A DNA stretch of 64,000 nt from Rusavskia elegans. Lineage: Eukaryota > Ascomycota > Lecanoromycetes > Teloschistales > Teloschistaceae. Positions 1 through 11,690 of the stretch are shown here, in pieces. The stretch spans positions 124,001 through 188,000 of the forward strand of contig SAUG01000071.1 in the NCBI GenBank assembly GCA_011316305.1, given 5' to 3'. Both the position numbers and the translations under genes were made by a program. The stretch's first letter is position 1, and each line of letters begins with the position of its first letter. The notes below the pieces were generated by a model. The model saw only the letters and a program-made list of their open reading frames with translations. It was not told where the DNA came from and did not search any database.

Positions 1-481
1 CGCCTTTTTAAATCTTTCGGATATATTCAATCTATATTTTTTAGATTATATTCTGTTTTTCATTATATTTATCGGCTAGCTTTTATAGAAGGTGTTTATA
101 TTCTTTTTAAATCTTTATTTTCTATATCTCGTCGCTTTATTTAAATTTTTTATCTAATTTTCGGATTTATTAGTAGTCTATAAAAAATATTACGTTAAAT
201 TCTTTAAATAGAACATTTTTATATATAAAGAGATATATTAATTAAAATTCTATTCTTTTTTCTAGAATACTTTTCTATACTAGTATTCCGGAAATTATTT
301 CTTTCTATTCGTTTTCTAGGATGATATATTTCTTTAGATTTATAATTAATATAAAATTAGTAATTGCGATTGATCTATTTTTTATTTTAACTTTAATATT
401 CTTAATTCGTCTATTTTCTATTGGGTATTTTATAATATATTCTATAATATCTTCGTAATGTTCTTTTATAATTTTATTTTA

Positions 482-502
482 TTTTTTATTATTTATTAAA
501 AC
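482..502 (-). pseudogene. relic of a retrotransposon aspartic protease motif
   Basis: On the minus strand, 502 to 482 reads V-L-I-N-N-K-K. Copy B at about 6925-6955 reads A-F-I-N-K-K. Both are explained by an ancestral A-[LF]-I-D-S-G motif after G-to-A changes (GAT to AAT, AGT to AAT, GGA to AAA). The position about 280 nt after the zinc knuckle is right for a gag-pol protease. This is inference from two mutated copies. Confidence 0.45.
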
Positions 503-782
503 TATTATCTAATATTTTTCGACTTTAATCTTTAGCGCTAATATAAGGAGTTTTTCCGTCGAATACGGTTTTAATTCTATTATCTACTTCTTCGTCTTTC
601 TCGCTTTCTTTAATTCTATAAGATACTATCCTAATCTCTTTTTATCCGATAGATAGATAAGATAATTCTTATTATAGCAGGCTGTCTAACTAAATATTAT
701 ATATTCTCTAGCTTTTTTTTCTTAGTAATTCTTCTATTACTTCGAACTAGTATTCGGTTACCTCGGTTATCTCTTTAGTTAG

Positions 783-824
783 ATAATTTCTTTTAAAGTA
801 TCCCGTCTTTCCGTATAAATAATA
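783..824 (-). pseudogene. relic of a gag CCHC zinc knuckle
   Basis: On the minus strand, 824 to 783 reads Y-Y-L-Y-G-K-T-G-Y-F-K-R-N-Y. The spacing is exactly C-x2-C-x4-H-x4-C, with every zinc ligand position now Tyr. Each change is one G:C to A:T transition (TGT/TGC to TAT/TAC, CAC to TAC). GKxGHFKR between the ligands is typical of retrotransposon Gag. The second copy (about 7213-7262) has a similar Tyr-rich stretch. Confidence 0.75.
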
Positions 825-1523
825 AACTTTAGTCTACGATCCTCTAATTTCGATAGTATCGAGCTCTATTAGATTTCCTTTAAGCTATTTTTAAGCAGGT
901 CCTATCTTACTAAACGCCTGTTTATCTAAGTATATTTCGTATTATCTAGTATTAATCCTAGTCGCTAGTTTAATAAAAGATACTAGTAAATCTAGTTTTT
1001 CGATTACTATTATAGCTTCCTTAATTCTTATATAGAGTATTTTATAAAAGTAAACTTTTAGGATTTAATCTTCCTAGTCCGTCTTATAAACTAATATTTT
1101 AAACTAAATAGTATAGATAACTACCGACTTCTACTATTTTAGAACTATAAGTCTCTTTTCTATTACTTTATCTTTATTATTATTTCTAAAAGCTTTTTTT
1201 ATAGCCGTAATTAGATTACCGAAAGTATAGAAAATTTATAATATTTTATCTTTCCGATTACTTTCGGTATTATTAAGATAATCTTCTATCCGGAGCTATA
1301 TTTAATTAAAGGTTATCCTTTTTAGATATAATATTATAAACAGAATTTTAATTATTTTATTAGAAAATTGATTTACGTATAATACGAAGTAGATATTTAT
1401 CTAGGTAATCTAAAGTTTTAATAAACCTTTATCTCCTTTATACGTTTTAGGCGTTGCCGTTTTAATAGTATCGTCTTAATCTATAAAACGGGATAACGAA
1501 ACTAATATAGTAAGTCGTTAAAG

Positions 1524-1932
1524 TATAATATCTCTATATATTAGAAGGCGTTACGCTCGAGCCTAGCTATAGCTGTAGACGTAGTCCGAACTACTAAATA
1601 ATAAAAGAGTCCTAGTATAAGTTATTATAACTAGTCCTATATAACTATAGACGTACGGTTATAATATTACGAGATATCTTTATTATAAAGTAATTAAAAA
1701 GAAAATAGTAGATATATATTTAATAATTATATTAATAACTAATAAAAGAAGCTATCTATAGGAGTAATAAACGTTATATATATCGAAAGTAGCCGTAAAG
1801 GCCGATAGATAGCCGTCTACTAAAATTTTTATTAGAAAGAACGGCTATAGCGGCTATAGGCGGCTATAGATAATTAGACTCGTTTATCTAGTTAATTTTC
1901 CAGAGAATCTCTATAGAATCGTGGATGTAATA
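1524..1932 (-). repeat. LTR of copy A (409 bp)
   Basis: This matches 5053-5462 and 7959-8369 in the same orientation. Shared landmarks are a GACGTTACGCTCGAG-like block near the left end and a GACGTAATA-like right end. If the terminal TA is a mutated TG/CA, the ends are TGTAA...GTAACA, as expected of an LTR. Confidence 0.8.
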
Positions 1933-2104
1933 TTTATATATAATATAATACTATAATTTAAAAATTGATTACTATATACAAAAAAAATATATTGATATAA
2001 TATATTTAGTTTAGCTTGAACCTTTATAACTAATTTAGTTAATTAGTTGAATTTATTTTAAATAAACAAATATAATTTTTATATTGAAATTATATCTTTA
2101 TACT

Positions 2105-2292
2105 AGATTTCAGCGGTTTTAGCTGTTTTAGCGGATTAAATCCGAAAACTCGGATTCGATCCGAAATCGAATCGGATCGAACTTTAGAAAAATCCGATTT
2201 AATTCAATTTAGTACCTAGAAAAGTCGAAACCGATTCGGATCGGATCGATTTTTTTAATCCGGATTTAATATCCGACCCGACGGCCAGTCTA
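2105..2292 (+). mobile_element. right end of a further hAT-like element
   Basis: The terminus CCAGTCTA (2285-2292) is preceded by about 180 bp of repeated GGATTCGATCCGAA-like blocks. It matches 9346-9519, the right end of the element at 3691-9519, in the same orientation. The matching left end was not found and is probably beyond the left edge of the window. Confidence 0.65.
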
Positions 2293-2859
2293 TATACGAA
2301 TAAAATAAAAAACGTATTAATTTAATTGATTTTAGCGATCTTTCAAATAGTTTTTTCTGACGCGTAGAATTTTTCTTTATTTTCCGGTCAACGATATATA
2401 TAGTAGAAAATTATAGACGTTAAAATTAATTTTAACGTATTACAAAGATATCGAATTCTAAAAAATTATAAAAAGATATAAAAATATAAACGAATTGACA
2501 ATTTTATATTATTAAAAGCGTTTTTATTTTTTAGTAAAAGTCGATTGTAAATTCTATATCTATAGAAAATGATTTGATTTTTGGCAACGTTATAGAAATT
2601 ATAGATTTGAAATCTAGTCGACGATTAAAATTTTCTAAACCCGCTAGATATTATAGAACTATTTGTAAATTCCTGTATTTTTAAATGATATTAGTTTTAT
2701 TAAAATATCTGCGAACTTAAAATACAACGAATAACTGATTAATAATTAAATGAAAATTATTAGTTTTAATGACTGAAATACTATATAGCGAGAACTAATA
2801 TAATGAATATAAACTATAAAGGCGTCGAAATCGAAATCTATATAAATAATATAATTCAT

Positions 2860-2985
2860 TTTTATTTAAAGTATTTATTTACTAAAACTATTAAATAAAT
2901 TTCTTTTTAGTATATCTATTTACTAAGACTATTAAATAAACTATATTTAGTATATTCATTCAATAAAACTATTAAATTATCTATT
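2860..2985. repeat. short tandem repeat, about 3 x 50 bp
   Basis: Three consecutive AT-rich units each contain TTTACTAAAACTATTAAATAAA or a close variant, followed by a TTTAGTAT-like spacer. They lie outside the mapped transposon termini. Confidence 0.6.
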
Positions 2986-3682
2986 AGTATTAATAGTAAA
3001 ACATTTTATATAAATTTATCTATTAAAGTATTATAGAATATCCGATACTATATTAAATACTATTCCGTATCCAATATTATATCGATTATATCTATAATAT
3101 TAGATTCTCCTTTTAGATTTTTTATTTCGAGAAACTATTATCTCTTTTTTTTATAGATAAAAAAGAGATTAGAAACCGAAAATAATTATCTAAAAGTTTT
3201 TTTTCTAGATATTAATCTAGAGATAAAATATATATATTAGAAGTATTTTTAGATTAGAAAATTCTATCGTATTAACGAAGATTCCGAAAAGTATATTAAA
3301 TATATAGAATAAATCCATTATTATAATTATATTTATTTAAATACTATACGCTAGCGTCGTTTTAAAGAAATATAAAGAATTTATATTATATCTAACAATA
3401 GATTTATCTAAATTCTTTGTTGAAAGTAATTTGATTTATAATCGGTTTAAATAGTAAATTGATTGAATATTTCGTCGATATTAGTTCAAAATTAATTCGA
3501 AATTTATTATTAAAATTTTAAAAAGATTATATTTAAATAATCGATGTTTCTATAATAAATATATAAATCGTATTAATAGAAATTCAATAGATTGATTAAA
3601 ATTATATTACGTAATATTTTGAATTTTATCTAATAAAATATTGACTACTAATTTCAATTACTAAATAGTGGTAAATTCGAAT

Positions 3683-3690
3683 CTCGTAAA
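3683..3690. repeat. left target-site duplication CTCGTAAA
   Basis: Eight bases directly outside the left terminus TAGACTGG are identical to 9520-9527. An 8-bp duplication is diagnostic of hAT-type insertion. Confidence 0.85.
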
Positions 3691-5052
3691 TAGACTGGCT
3701 ATTTCGGTACGAGTTTCTATTAGTATTTCGGAAACCCGATCCGAATTTAGTAAATCGGTTCGATTTAACTCGCTAAACGATTCGAGTTGGTTTCTAATAT
3801 TAGAACCAAAAATCGGGTCGGATTATAAAATAGAAACTAATAAAATTTTAATCTAATTCGATTTATAATAATATTAAATAGTTAAATACGAAAATAATAA
3901 TAGATAATATAAAATAGTAATATATTCTATTTAATACTAATTCTTATATTAATATTCTACCAATAATATTATCTTTTTCTAAATAATTCTATAAATATAT
4001 ATCTTTTTTCTAGAATTTTTAATCTTTTAGAATATATTATTAACTAGCTATTATTAAATTCTCGACTATATTTCTAGATTCTATATTTATTTTTTAATAA
4101 ACTCGGCGTTTTTTTACTAAATAATACTATATCTAATATGTATTACGGCTAGTTAATAATCTATAAAAAAGAAATAAAATGGAATATATATAATAATATA
4201 GTAAAATAATTATTTATTTAATAGAAAAGTAATTATATATTTTTTAATTTTATTCTATATAGCTGCTAACGCTATATTCTATATTCTATCGCTCTACCTA
4301 TTTATATATATAGTAGTAACGTCCGTAGAGATTTTTCGATATAGTCTAATAAAAAATTCGAAGCTTTTCTAATATCTATAGATTTTTCGAAAAATCATAG
4401 TTTTAGATTTCTATTTATATTTCTTTTGACTATTAGCTAGACTTTTTAGAATATATTACTCTAGAGTACTACCGGATCTATAGCGTTATAAGATTTCTTT
4501 TTTATTTTCTTTTTACTTTTTTCGATTTTATTTCTTCGAGTCTTCGCTACATTTCTATAGGACGGAATTAATTTCGTATCTAAAATAGCTTTAGCGTTAT
4601 AATATATTAATTATATAACTTTATTATATCTCTTCCATTTAGATTAATATATACTATATTTTATACTATTATAATCGAAAGAAATAAAAAACAAATAATA
4701 GGATAAAATATAATACGATAGGTTATACAATATATTAATATTATATTATAGAAATTACTTATTAATAAATAGAAGATTAGAAGTAAAGTAAAGTTATTTA
4801 GATAATCGTCGGCTATACTACGGCTAGAAGGTTAGGGTTTTAAACGAGCTCGTATATTTCTATAAATTTCTAGTAAATTCTACTATTATAATACGTAGAA
4901 TCTTTAGATAATTCTATAGCTACTAATTATATTACTCTACTATATCATTTAGTATACTATCTACTATATCTTAATTGGAATTACCTTTAATAAAATCTAA
5001 ATTAATCGTAAACCGTAAATATAGTAAAAAGTAGTCCGATACCGAATATATA

Positions 5053-5462
5053 TATAACGTTTCTATCTATTAGAAGACGTTACGTTCGAGCCTAGTTATA
5101 GTCGTAGGCGTAGTCCGAGCTATTAAATAGTAAAGGAACTCTAGTATAGGTTATCGTAACTAGTCCTATATAGCCGTAAAGGTAAAATTATAATATTACG
5201 AGGCGTCTTCGTTATATAATTAATTATAAAATAGGATTAGAATAGTATTTAATGAATTTATTAATAAATAATAAGAAAAACTATTCAATAGAAGTAAAAA
5301 GTAATATAAATAAATAAAAGTAGCTATTATAGTCGGAGATAGCTATAGATATTTAGTATCGACTGGTAAAGGCGGTCTAGGCGGCTAGCGCGGCCCTACG
5401 ATAATTAGTTTTTCGCTAAACTAATCTAGTACTAGTATTTTTATAAAGTTATAGACGTAATA
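5053..5462 (-). repeat. 3' LTR of the nested element (410 bp)
   Basis: This aligns with 1524-1932 and 7959-8369. Sequence to its left (the host hAT element) does not match the left flanks of the other copies, which fixes the outer boundary near 5053. The T-rich stretch immediately right of it, read on the minus strand, is an A-rich tract before the LTR, as expected of a polypurine tract. Confidence 0.75.
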
Positions 5463-7958
5463 TAGCTTTTTTTATAACGCTTTTTATTTAATATAATAGT
5501 TTACTACAAGGTTATAAAACTTTATTTTATCTATTTTTTTTTTCTATTATAATATTTTTTTTTATATATTCCTGAAAAGTAAATTATCTAAAATTATTTT
5601 ATCAGATTTAATTAAAAGATATTACTATAATTTTTCTTTATAATCTTTATATTTATAATTCTTTAAAGAAATATAAAATAGAATGAAATTGTAATATAAT
5701 AGCGAGTATACAAGAGTCTAGAAATTCTATAATTTTCTAATATTTTAATTTTTTTTATACTTTCTTTCTAACTGTTTCGTAGGTAGAAAATTATTTTAGA
5801 AGTAAAAAAAGTAAATTTTATTCTAATATAGAGAATATTATTAAAAAGTATTTCGAAATTTTTTATTATATCGAATTTTTCTTTAATTCTAAAAAGAAAA
5901 TTTATAATTATTACTTTATATAAAAGTCGAAGCTTCGTTAACTTTTTAGAAAGGACAAACGTTTTATTAAATACTACTATATTTTTAAATAATATAAAAG
6001 TATATTTATTTTTTAAAAGTAATATAGTCTCTTTTATTTTAATAAATTAGATGATTTTAGTATATTTTACTTATTCGATATTTGTACGCTAGCTATATAT
6101 AAAGTATTTATTAAATTAATACCCGAGCTAATTAGTAAAAATATTAATCGGCTTTTAAGATAATTCGATTTTTTCTAGCTTTTAAATATAATCAAACGGT
6201 AAAAAAATATATAATAAAATATTTCTTTATTTTAATTTCTTTTCTATAGTTTATATTTTAATATTATAAACTATATCCGAGTTTTCTATTACTTCTACTA
6301 ATTTTTATATTTTAACTACTGTTTTCTTCTAAAATAATAAAAATAAAAACTAGCTAATTACTTTATTTTTTAGTTAAATATATAATATAGAATCTAGTAT
6401 TTCTTTTTCTATATCTAGATAGTATAGCCGATACGGATTAAATTCGATTTTTTTACTTCTTTAATAATATTTTAGTAAAGTTTTTTAATATAATCTATCT
6501 ATAATTTTTATTTTATTTTTTAATTTTTATTATATTTTATTACTAATTATTATAGTAAAAAGTAGTATTTTTTCTAGATTTTTATTTCCTATATCTCGTC
6601 TCTTTTTTTAAATTTTTTATCCAATTTTCGAATTTATTTATAATTTATATTTAATATATATATCGAATTTTTTATATAAAAAAATTTTATATATAAGAAA
6701 ATACATTATTTACTATTTTAATTTTTTATCGATAGTACTTTTTTACGCTAATATTTCTAAGATTAATTCTTTTTATTTTTTTTTTGAAAATAATATATTA
6801 TTTTGGACTATTAATTAATATAATATTTAATATTTCGATAAATTTATTTTTTATTTTATTCTTAATTTTTTTTAATATATTTTTTAATCTAAATATATAA
6901 TTTTTTTATATCTTTTTTTTTTTTTTATTTATAAAAGCTATTATTTGATAATTTTTAAATTTAATTTTAAACGCTATAATAAATGATTTTTCTATTTTAT
7001 ATAATTTAAATTTTATAATCGGTTTTTTTATTTTTTTTAGCTCTTTTTAGTTCTATAAAGTATTATTTCGCTTTTTCTTTATCCGATAGATAGATAAGAT
7101 ATTTATTATTATAATAAACTATCTAATTTTCCATTATATATTTTATAATTTTTTTTTCGGATAATTTTTTTATTATTTTAAACTAGTATTCGGTTAATTC
7201 TATTATTTTTTTAGTTAGATAATTTTTTTTTAAATATCTCGTCATTTTTATATATATAATAAGTTTTAATCTATAGTTTTTTTTATTTAGTAATATTAAA
7301 ATCTATTAGATTTTTTTTAGATTTTCTTTTAGTAGATCCTATATTATTAAATATCTATTTATCTATAAATTATATATACCTTCTAGTATTAATTCTTTTT
7401 ACTAGTTCGATAAATATTATTAATAGATTTAGTTTTTCGATTACTACTAAAGTTTTTTTAATTTTATTATTAAATCTTTTATAGAAGTAAATCTTTAGAA
7501 CTAAATTTTTTTAATCCGTTTTATAAATTAGTATTTTAAATTAGATTTATAGATAGCTACCGATTTCTACTATTTTAGAACTATAAATTTTCTTTCTATT
7601 ATTCTATTTTTATTATTATTTCTAAAAGTTTTTTTTATTTCTATAATTAAATTACCGAAGTAATAAAAGATCTAGAATATTTTTTTTTCCTTTAAACTTC
7701 TAGGTTATTAAATCAGTCTTCTACTCGGAATTATACCGAATTAAAAGCTATCTTTTCTAAATAGATTATTATAAATAAAACTTTAATTATATTATTCTAA
7801 AACTGATTTATTTATAATATAAAATAGATATTTTTTTTTGTAAACTATAGCTTTAAAAATATTCGGTATCTTTTATAGATATTTAATATTACTATTTTAA
7901 TAGTATCTTTTTAATCTATAGGGTTGGATAATAAAAGTAATATAATAAATTATTAAAG

Positions 7959-8369
7959 TATAATATTTCTATATATTAGAAGACGTTACGCTCGAGCCTA
8001 GCTATAGCTATAAGCCTAGTCCGAGCTACTAAATAGTAAAGTAGTTCTAATATAGATTATTATAACTAGTTTCATATAGCTATAAAAGTAAAATTATAAT
8101 ATTATAAAACGTCTTTATTACGTAGTTAATTATAAAAAAGGAACAGAGGCAAAATTTAATAATTATATTTATAACTAATAAAAGGAACTATTTAATAGGA
8201 ATAAAAAATAATATATATAAATAAAAGTAGCTGTTATAACTAAAGATAGCTATAGATACTTAGTATCGACTGGTAAGAACGGCCTAGGCGGCTAACGCGA
8301 CCCTGCGATAATTGGTCCTTCGCTAAACCAATCTATCGCTGATATTTTTATAAAGTTATGGACGTAATA
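7959..8369 (-). repeat. 5' LTR of the nested element (411 bp)
   Basis: This has the same length and orientation as the other two LTRs and ends in GACGTAATA at 8361-8369. Its left flank matches the left flank of 1524-1932, which marks the LTR-to-gag junction of the element. Confidence 0.75.
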
Positions 8370-9519
8370 ATAAACTCTATGAAAAACAGAGTATAGACCG
8401 TATTATAATATATAAATACTTTAAAAAACTTCAAAAAACAGATTTCTAGAAAAGCGTAGATATAAAGACGAAGGCCGTATTAAAATAGAACGCTAGAAAT
8501 TAGAAAATAGACTATAAAATCGAGAAAAGGATATATAATAATATAATAAAGTAATATATACGATACTAAATATTAATCCATATATAGTATTATATTATAA
8601 AAACGATCTACGTACTAAAAACTTTATAAAAACTATAGAAAAAGCGATAACTATTAAAGATATAGATTAGGAATAGAGTATAGTAATATTTAAAGATAAT
8701 ATATCTAGTATAGAAAGATTGATTTCTAATATTTTCTCTTGTCTAATATCGCTATTAACGGTTCGAATAGAGTAACTTTAATAAAGTATATAGGTCTAAA
8801 CCTTGATTATATCTAATAACAAATAATCTATTATACCGGCTTCTAAAAACTTTAGTCCGCTAGAGTTTTAGATTCTCTAGAAAAATAGATAGTATTTTCT
8901 AAAGAATTTAGTTATAGTAGAAATACGGTTAATAAATATATTAAATCTTTTTATAGAAAAGAGAATAAAAATAGCGATATTATTACTGAAATTAATAAAA
9001 AGAATTAGATAATAGAAAGGTCCTCTTATATATAAAATAATATTAACTTTAGAATTAATAAAATTTTAGCTAGAATTATTAATTTTAATAGTTAGGATAA
9101 AGATATAGAGGAAAAAACGGAGGCGGATAATAATAAAAATATAAAAAAAGATAAAAGATAAAAATATAGAAGAAAGTATTAAACTATCTAACTAATTATA
9201 TAAATCGAAAAATAATAGTTTAAAAAAAATATTACCTATATATAATATTATACTAATACTAAATAAAAAATATTCTAGGTTAATCTGTTTTAATATAATT
9301 AAAAAATTATACTTTTATATTAGAATAATATTTTAATACTAGAATTTAGTAGTTTTAGCGGATCGAATCTAGGTTTTCGGATTCGATTCGAAACCGAATC
9401 GATTTAGTATCTAGTAAAATCGGAACCGACTCGGTTCGATATCTAAAAAAGTCGGAATCGATTCGGATCGGATCGATTCTTTTAACCCGGGTTCGAAACC
9501 CGATCCGACGATCAGTCTA

Positions 9520-9527
9520 CTCGTAAA
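9520..9527. repeat. right target-site duplication CTCGTAAA
   Basis: Identical to 3683-3690, directly outside the right terminus of the hAT-like element. Confidence 0.85.
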
Positions 9528-9659
9528 ATTTTATTTTTAAATATTTTATCCGATTTAAACGTCTTTGTAAAGTATTTAAAATACTAAAATCGACTAGATA
9601 GATTAAAGTTTTACGTAATCTATAGATTTGCTAATTTCTAGACCTGTTTTTCTTTTTAA

Positions 9660-9885
9660 ATGATTTGGTTTAGATTTTAGTATTCGGTAAACCAATAGTT
9701 CGATAAATAAACTAAACGTTAGTATATTAGTATCGAATATACGATAGTAGAATTTATTTTCTAGTTTATTTGATTTATTTATTTTGGTTTTAGTACCCGG
9801 TAAAACATTGGTTCGATAAATAAATCAAGCGTTAATATACCAGTATTATATATACGATAATAGAAATTATATTCTAGTTTCATTA
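9660..9885. repeat. tandem duplication of about 107 bp
   Basis: Two adjacent copies start near 9661 and 9769. Each contains TTTTAGTA, then a CGGTAAA block, TTCGATAAATAAA and a TATACGATA stretch ending in ATTCTAGTTT. They differ mainly by transitions. Confidence 0.6.
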
Positions 9886-10340
9886 ACGTAAATAACGGTT
9901 TTATAAAATTTTAATTTAAATGGATTTAATAATATAATATATTCTTCTATCGATAATTTAATCAATATAGAGATTTTTATAGATAAATATATTCTATAGT
10001 TATTGCTTTTTTTTTTTTTTTACTAGTAATATAAACCCTTTATAAATATTACGATTTACTAAAAGCTTTTACGTATAAATATATTCGCGTAATAGCTATA
10101 GTTATAAACTATACTAAATAGTAATATCTATATCTATAATAACTATATCTATCCGTACAGTCGTCGGTTACTTTATTATAGCTAGAGTAATCTATTTCGA
10201 TTTTAATCTAAATCTTTTCTTTATCGCTTTTAAAACGCGCTATCCGACTTTTTTATCTCTTTTTAATCTAATCGACCGGGTAAAGTTTCTAGCTATAGTA
10301 GCTAGCGTACTATCTAGCGACTTTTTCGAAGCTAAATAGA
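9875..10340 (+). repeat. dispersed repeat R2, left copy with empty insertion site
   Basis: This aligns with 10752-11173 plus 11621-11690. It includes a T tract (10007-10021), an AAACGCG block and, at 10277-10284, CGGGTAAA: the uninterrupted form of the site where the right copy is interrupted by the small transposon. Confidence 0.75.
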
Positions 10341-10751
10341 CTAAAAAGTATTTTAATAGTTTAGCGGATCGTTTAGAGACAGGTTGTATAATAAATATAA
10401 TCGAGGCGATAACTATAGATAATTATTTCGCAGTATAGTAGATAGATATAACGGAAATATTAGATATTTATAACTATTTATAACGTCGAAAAAGAAATAT
10501 ATAGTATTTAAACTAGACCGAAAACTACGAGTAACGAAGTTATATTTATATAATAGAGGATTCGTAATCGCGAATAAAAAAGAAAATAGTTAAATAGAAG
10601 TAATTAATTGTGCTGCAAATTTTACCTGACGAACTTTGGCTGTAAAAATTTCTTTACACGTAAATACAACAATCGTTGCCGTATATAACGTAAATCAAAT
10701 ATATATATAAAAACTCAATATAATTCTAAATAAAAGCCTTCTAAAAAAATA

Positions 10752-11690
10752 TATTCTAGTTTAATTAATATAAATAATAGTTTTTTAGAATTTTAATTTA
10801 AATTTATTTAGTAATATAATATATTTTTCTATCGATAATTTAATTAACGTAGAAGTTCTTAATAGATAAATAGGTCTCGCAGTTATCGCTTTTTTTTTTT
10901 TTTTTTTTTTTTAACTAGTAATATAAGCCCCTCGTAAAACTACGATTTACTAAATTATTTTACGTTCGTATATACTCCCGTAATAGCTATACTATAGTTA
11001 AACTAGACGGTAGTACTTCTATTTATAATAACTATATCTACTTTCGCGTACGTCGGCTATTTTATTATAGCTGGAGCAATCTATTTTAACTTCGATAAAA
11101 ATCTCCTTTTTATCGCCTTTAAAACGCGTTATCCGACCTTTCTATATCTCTTTATTCCAATCGACCGAGTAAATAGATTGGCCGTCGGATCGGATTTTAA
11201 ATTTGGTTTAAAAGAATTAATCCGATCCGAATCGGTTTCGATTTTTTTAAATACCGAACCGATAGATTTTTAGTTTCTAGTTTATAATCCAATCCGATCC
11301 GATTTAAAATTATAAAAATACTAAATTCTATTATAAAGGTTATATTTATTTCTTTAAAAAAACTCTAATTAATTAACTACGCTAGCTAGAAAAGTTTTAA
11401 TTAGATTAAAAAATAACATCTAAGTTTATTATCATTGTAATATTACTAATATTATATTATTTACAGTATATTACTAATATTAAAAGTATAATAGATTTCC
11501 ATTAAATTTTCGGATTCGATCCGAAACTAATCGTTTAACGAATCGAATCGGTTCGACCCGTTAAAAAATCGGGTTAGGTTATAGATATCGATAGAAACCC
11601 GTATCGAAGTAGCCAATCTACGGATAAAACTTTTGGCCGTAGTAGCCAGCGTATTGGCTGGCGATTCTTTTAAAGTAAATCTATTTTATT
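10752..11690 (+). repeat. dispersed repeat R2, right copy, interrupted
   Basis: Same repeat as 9875-10340, in direct orientation, split by the 447-bp element at 11174-11620. The flanks resume co-linearly after the insertion. The T tract at about 10891-10912 is longer than in the left copy. Confidence 0.75.
11174..11620. mobile_element. hAT-derived MITE (447 bp)
   Basis: The ends TAGATTGG and CCAATCTA are inverted. The left end matches the inverted right end of the 5.8-kb element, and the inverted right end matches that element's left end over about 40 bp each. It is therefore an internally deleted relative in opposite orientation. Flanking 8-mers are CGAGTAAA (11166-11173) and CGGATAAA (11621-11628). 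Both derive from CGGGTAAA, seen intact at the empty site 10277-10284, by different single G-to-A changes. Confidence 0.85.

Larger units (their letters stand above)
1..1932 (-). mobile_element. LTR-retrotransposon fragment, copy A (5' part)
   Basis: Reading leftward on the minus strand, this is an LTR (1932-1524) followed by a gag-like region and the start of pol, cut by the window edge. It aligns by eye with the internal region of the second copy at about 6400-7958. A gag-type zinc knuckle relic lies at 783-824 and a protease-like relic near 485-502. The order CCHC then protease fits Ty3/gypsy or Copia elements. No reverse transcriptase is readable, so the superfamily is unassigned. Confidence 0.75.
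5053..8369 (-). mobile_element. paired-LTR retrotransposon, internally short
   Basis: Two same-orientation LTRs bound a 2.5-kb interior. Read on the minus strand, the order is 5' LTR (8369-7959), gag-like region with mutated knuckle (about 7262-7213), protease-like relic (about 6955-6925) and 3' LTR (5462-5053). The interior is too short for a full gag-pol (usually more than 4 kb). It is either a deleted or non-autonomous copy, or a recombinant. Flanking 5-mers (ATATA and ATAAA) are similar but not identical, so a target duplication is not claimed. It is nested in the hAT-like element. Confidence 0.7.
3691..9519. mobile_element. hAT-like DNA transposon (5.8 kb with nested LTR element)
   Basis: The element runs from TAGACTGG (3691) to the inverted TCAGTCTA (9519) and is flanked by identical 8-bp copies of CTCGTAAA. 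Both ends carry subterminal GC-rich blocks with CGGATCGGATCG-type repeats, a habit of many hAT elements. Removing the LTR-flanked insertion at 5053-8369 leaves about 2.5 kb, a plausible hAT length. The interior is too mutated to identify a transposase; on the minus strand near 4480-4560 a Lys/Arg-rich relic is visible. The superfamily call rests on ends and duplication. Confidence 0.8.

Noticed and set aside
3668..3856. 62-aa frame in the RIP island
   Set aside because: It runs across the transposon terminus and the subterminal repeat; not a gene.
5048..8374. 5-bp target duplication of the nested LTR element (ATATA / ATAAA)
   Set aside because: The two 5-mers differ by a transversion in AT-only sequence; not convincing.
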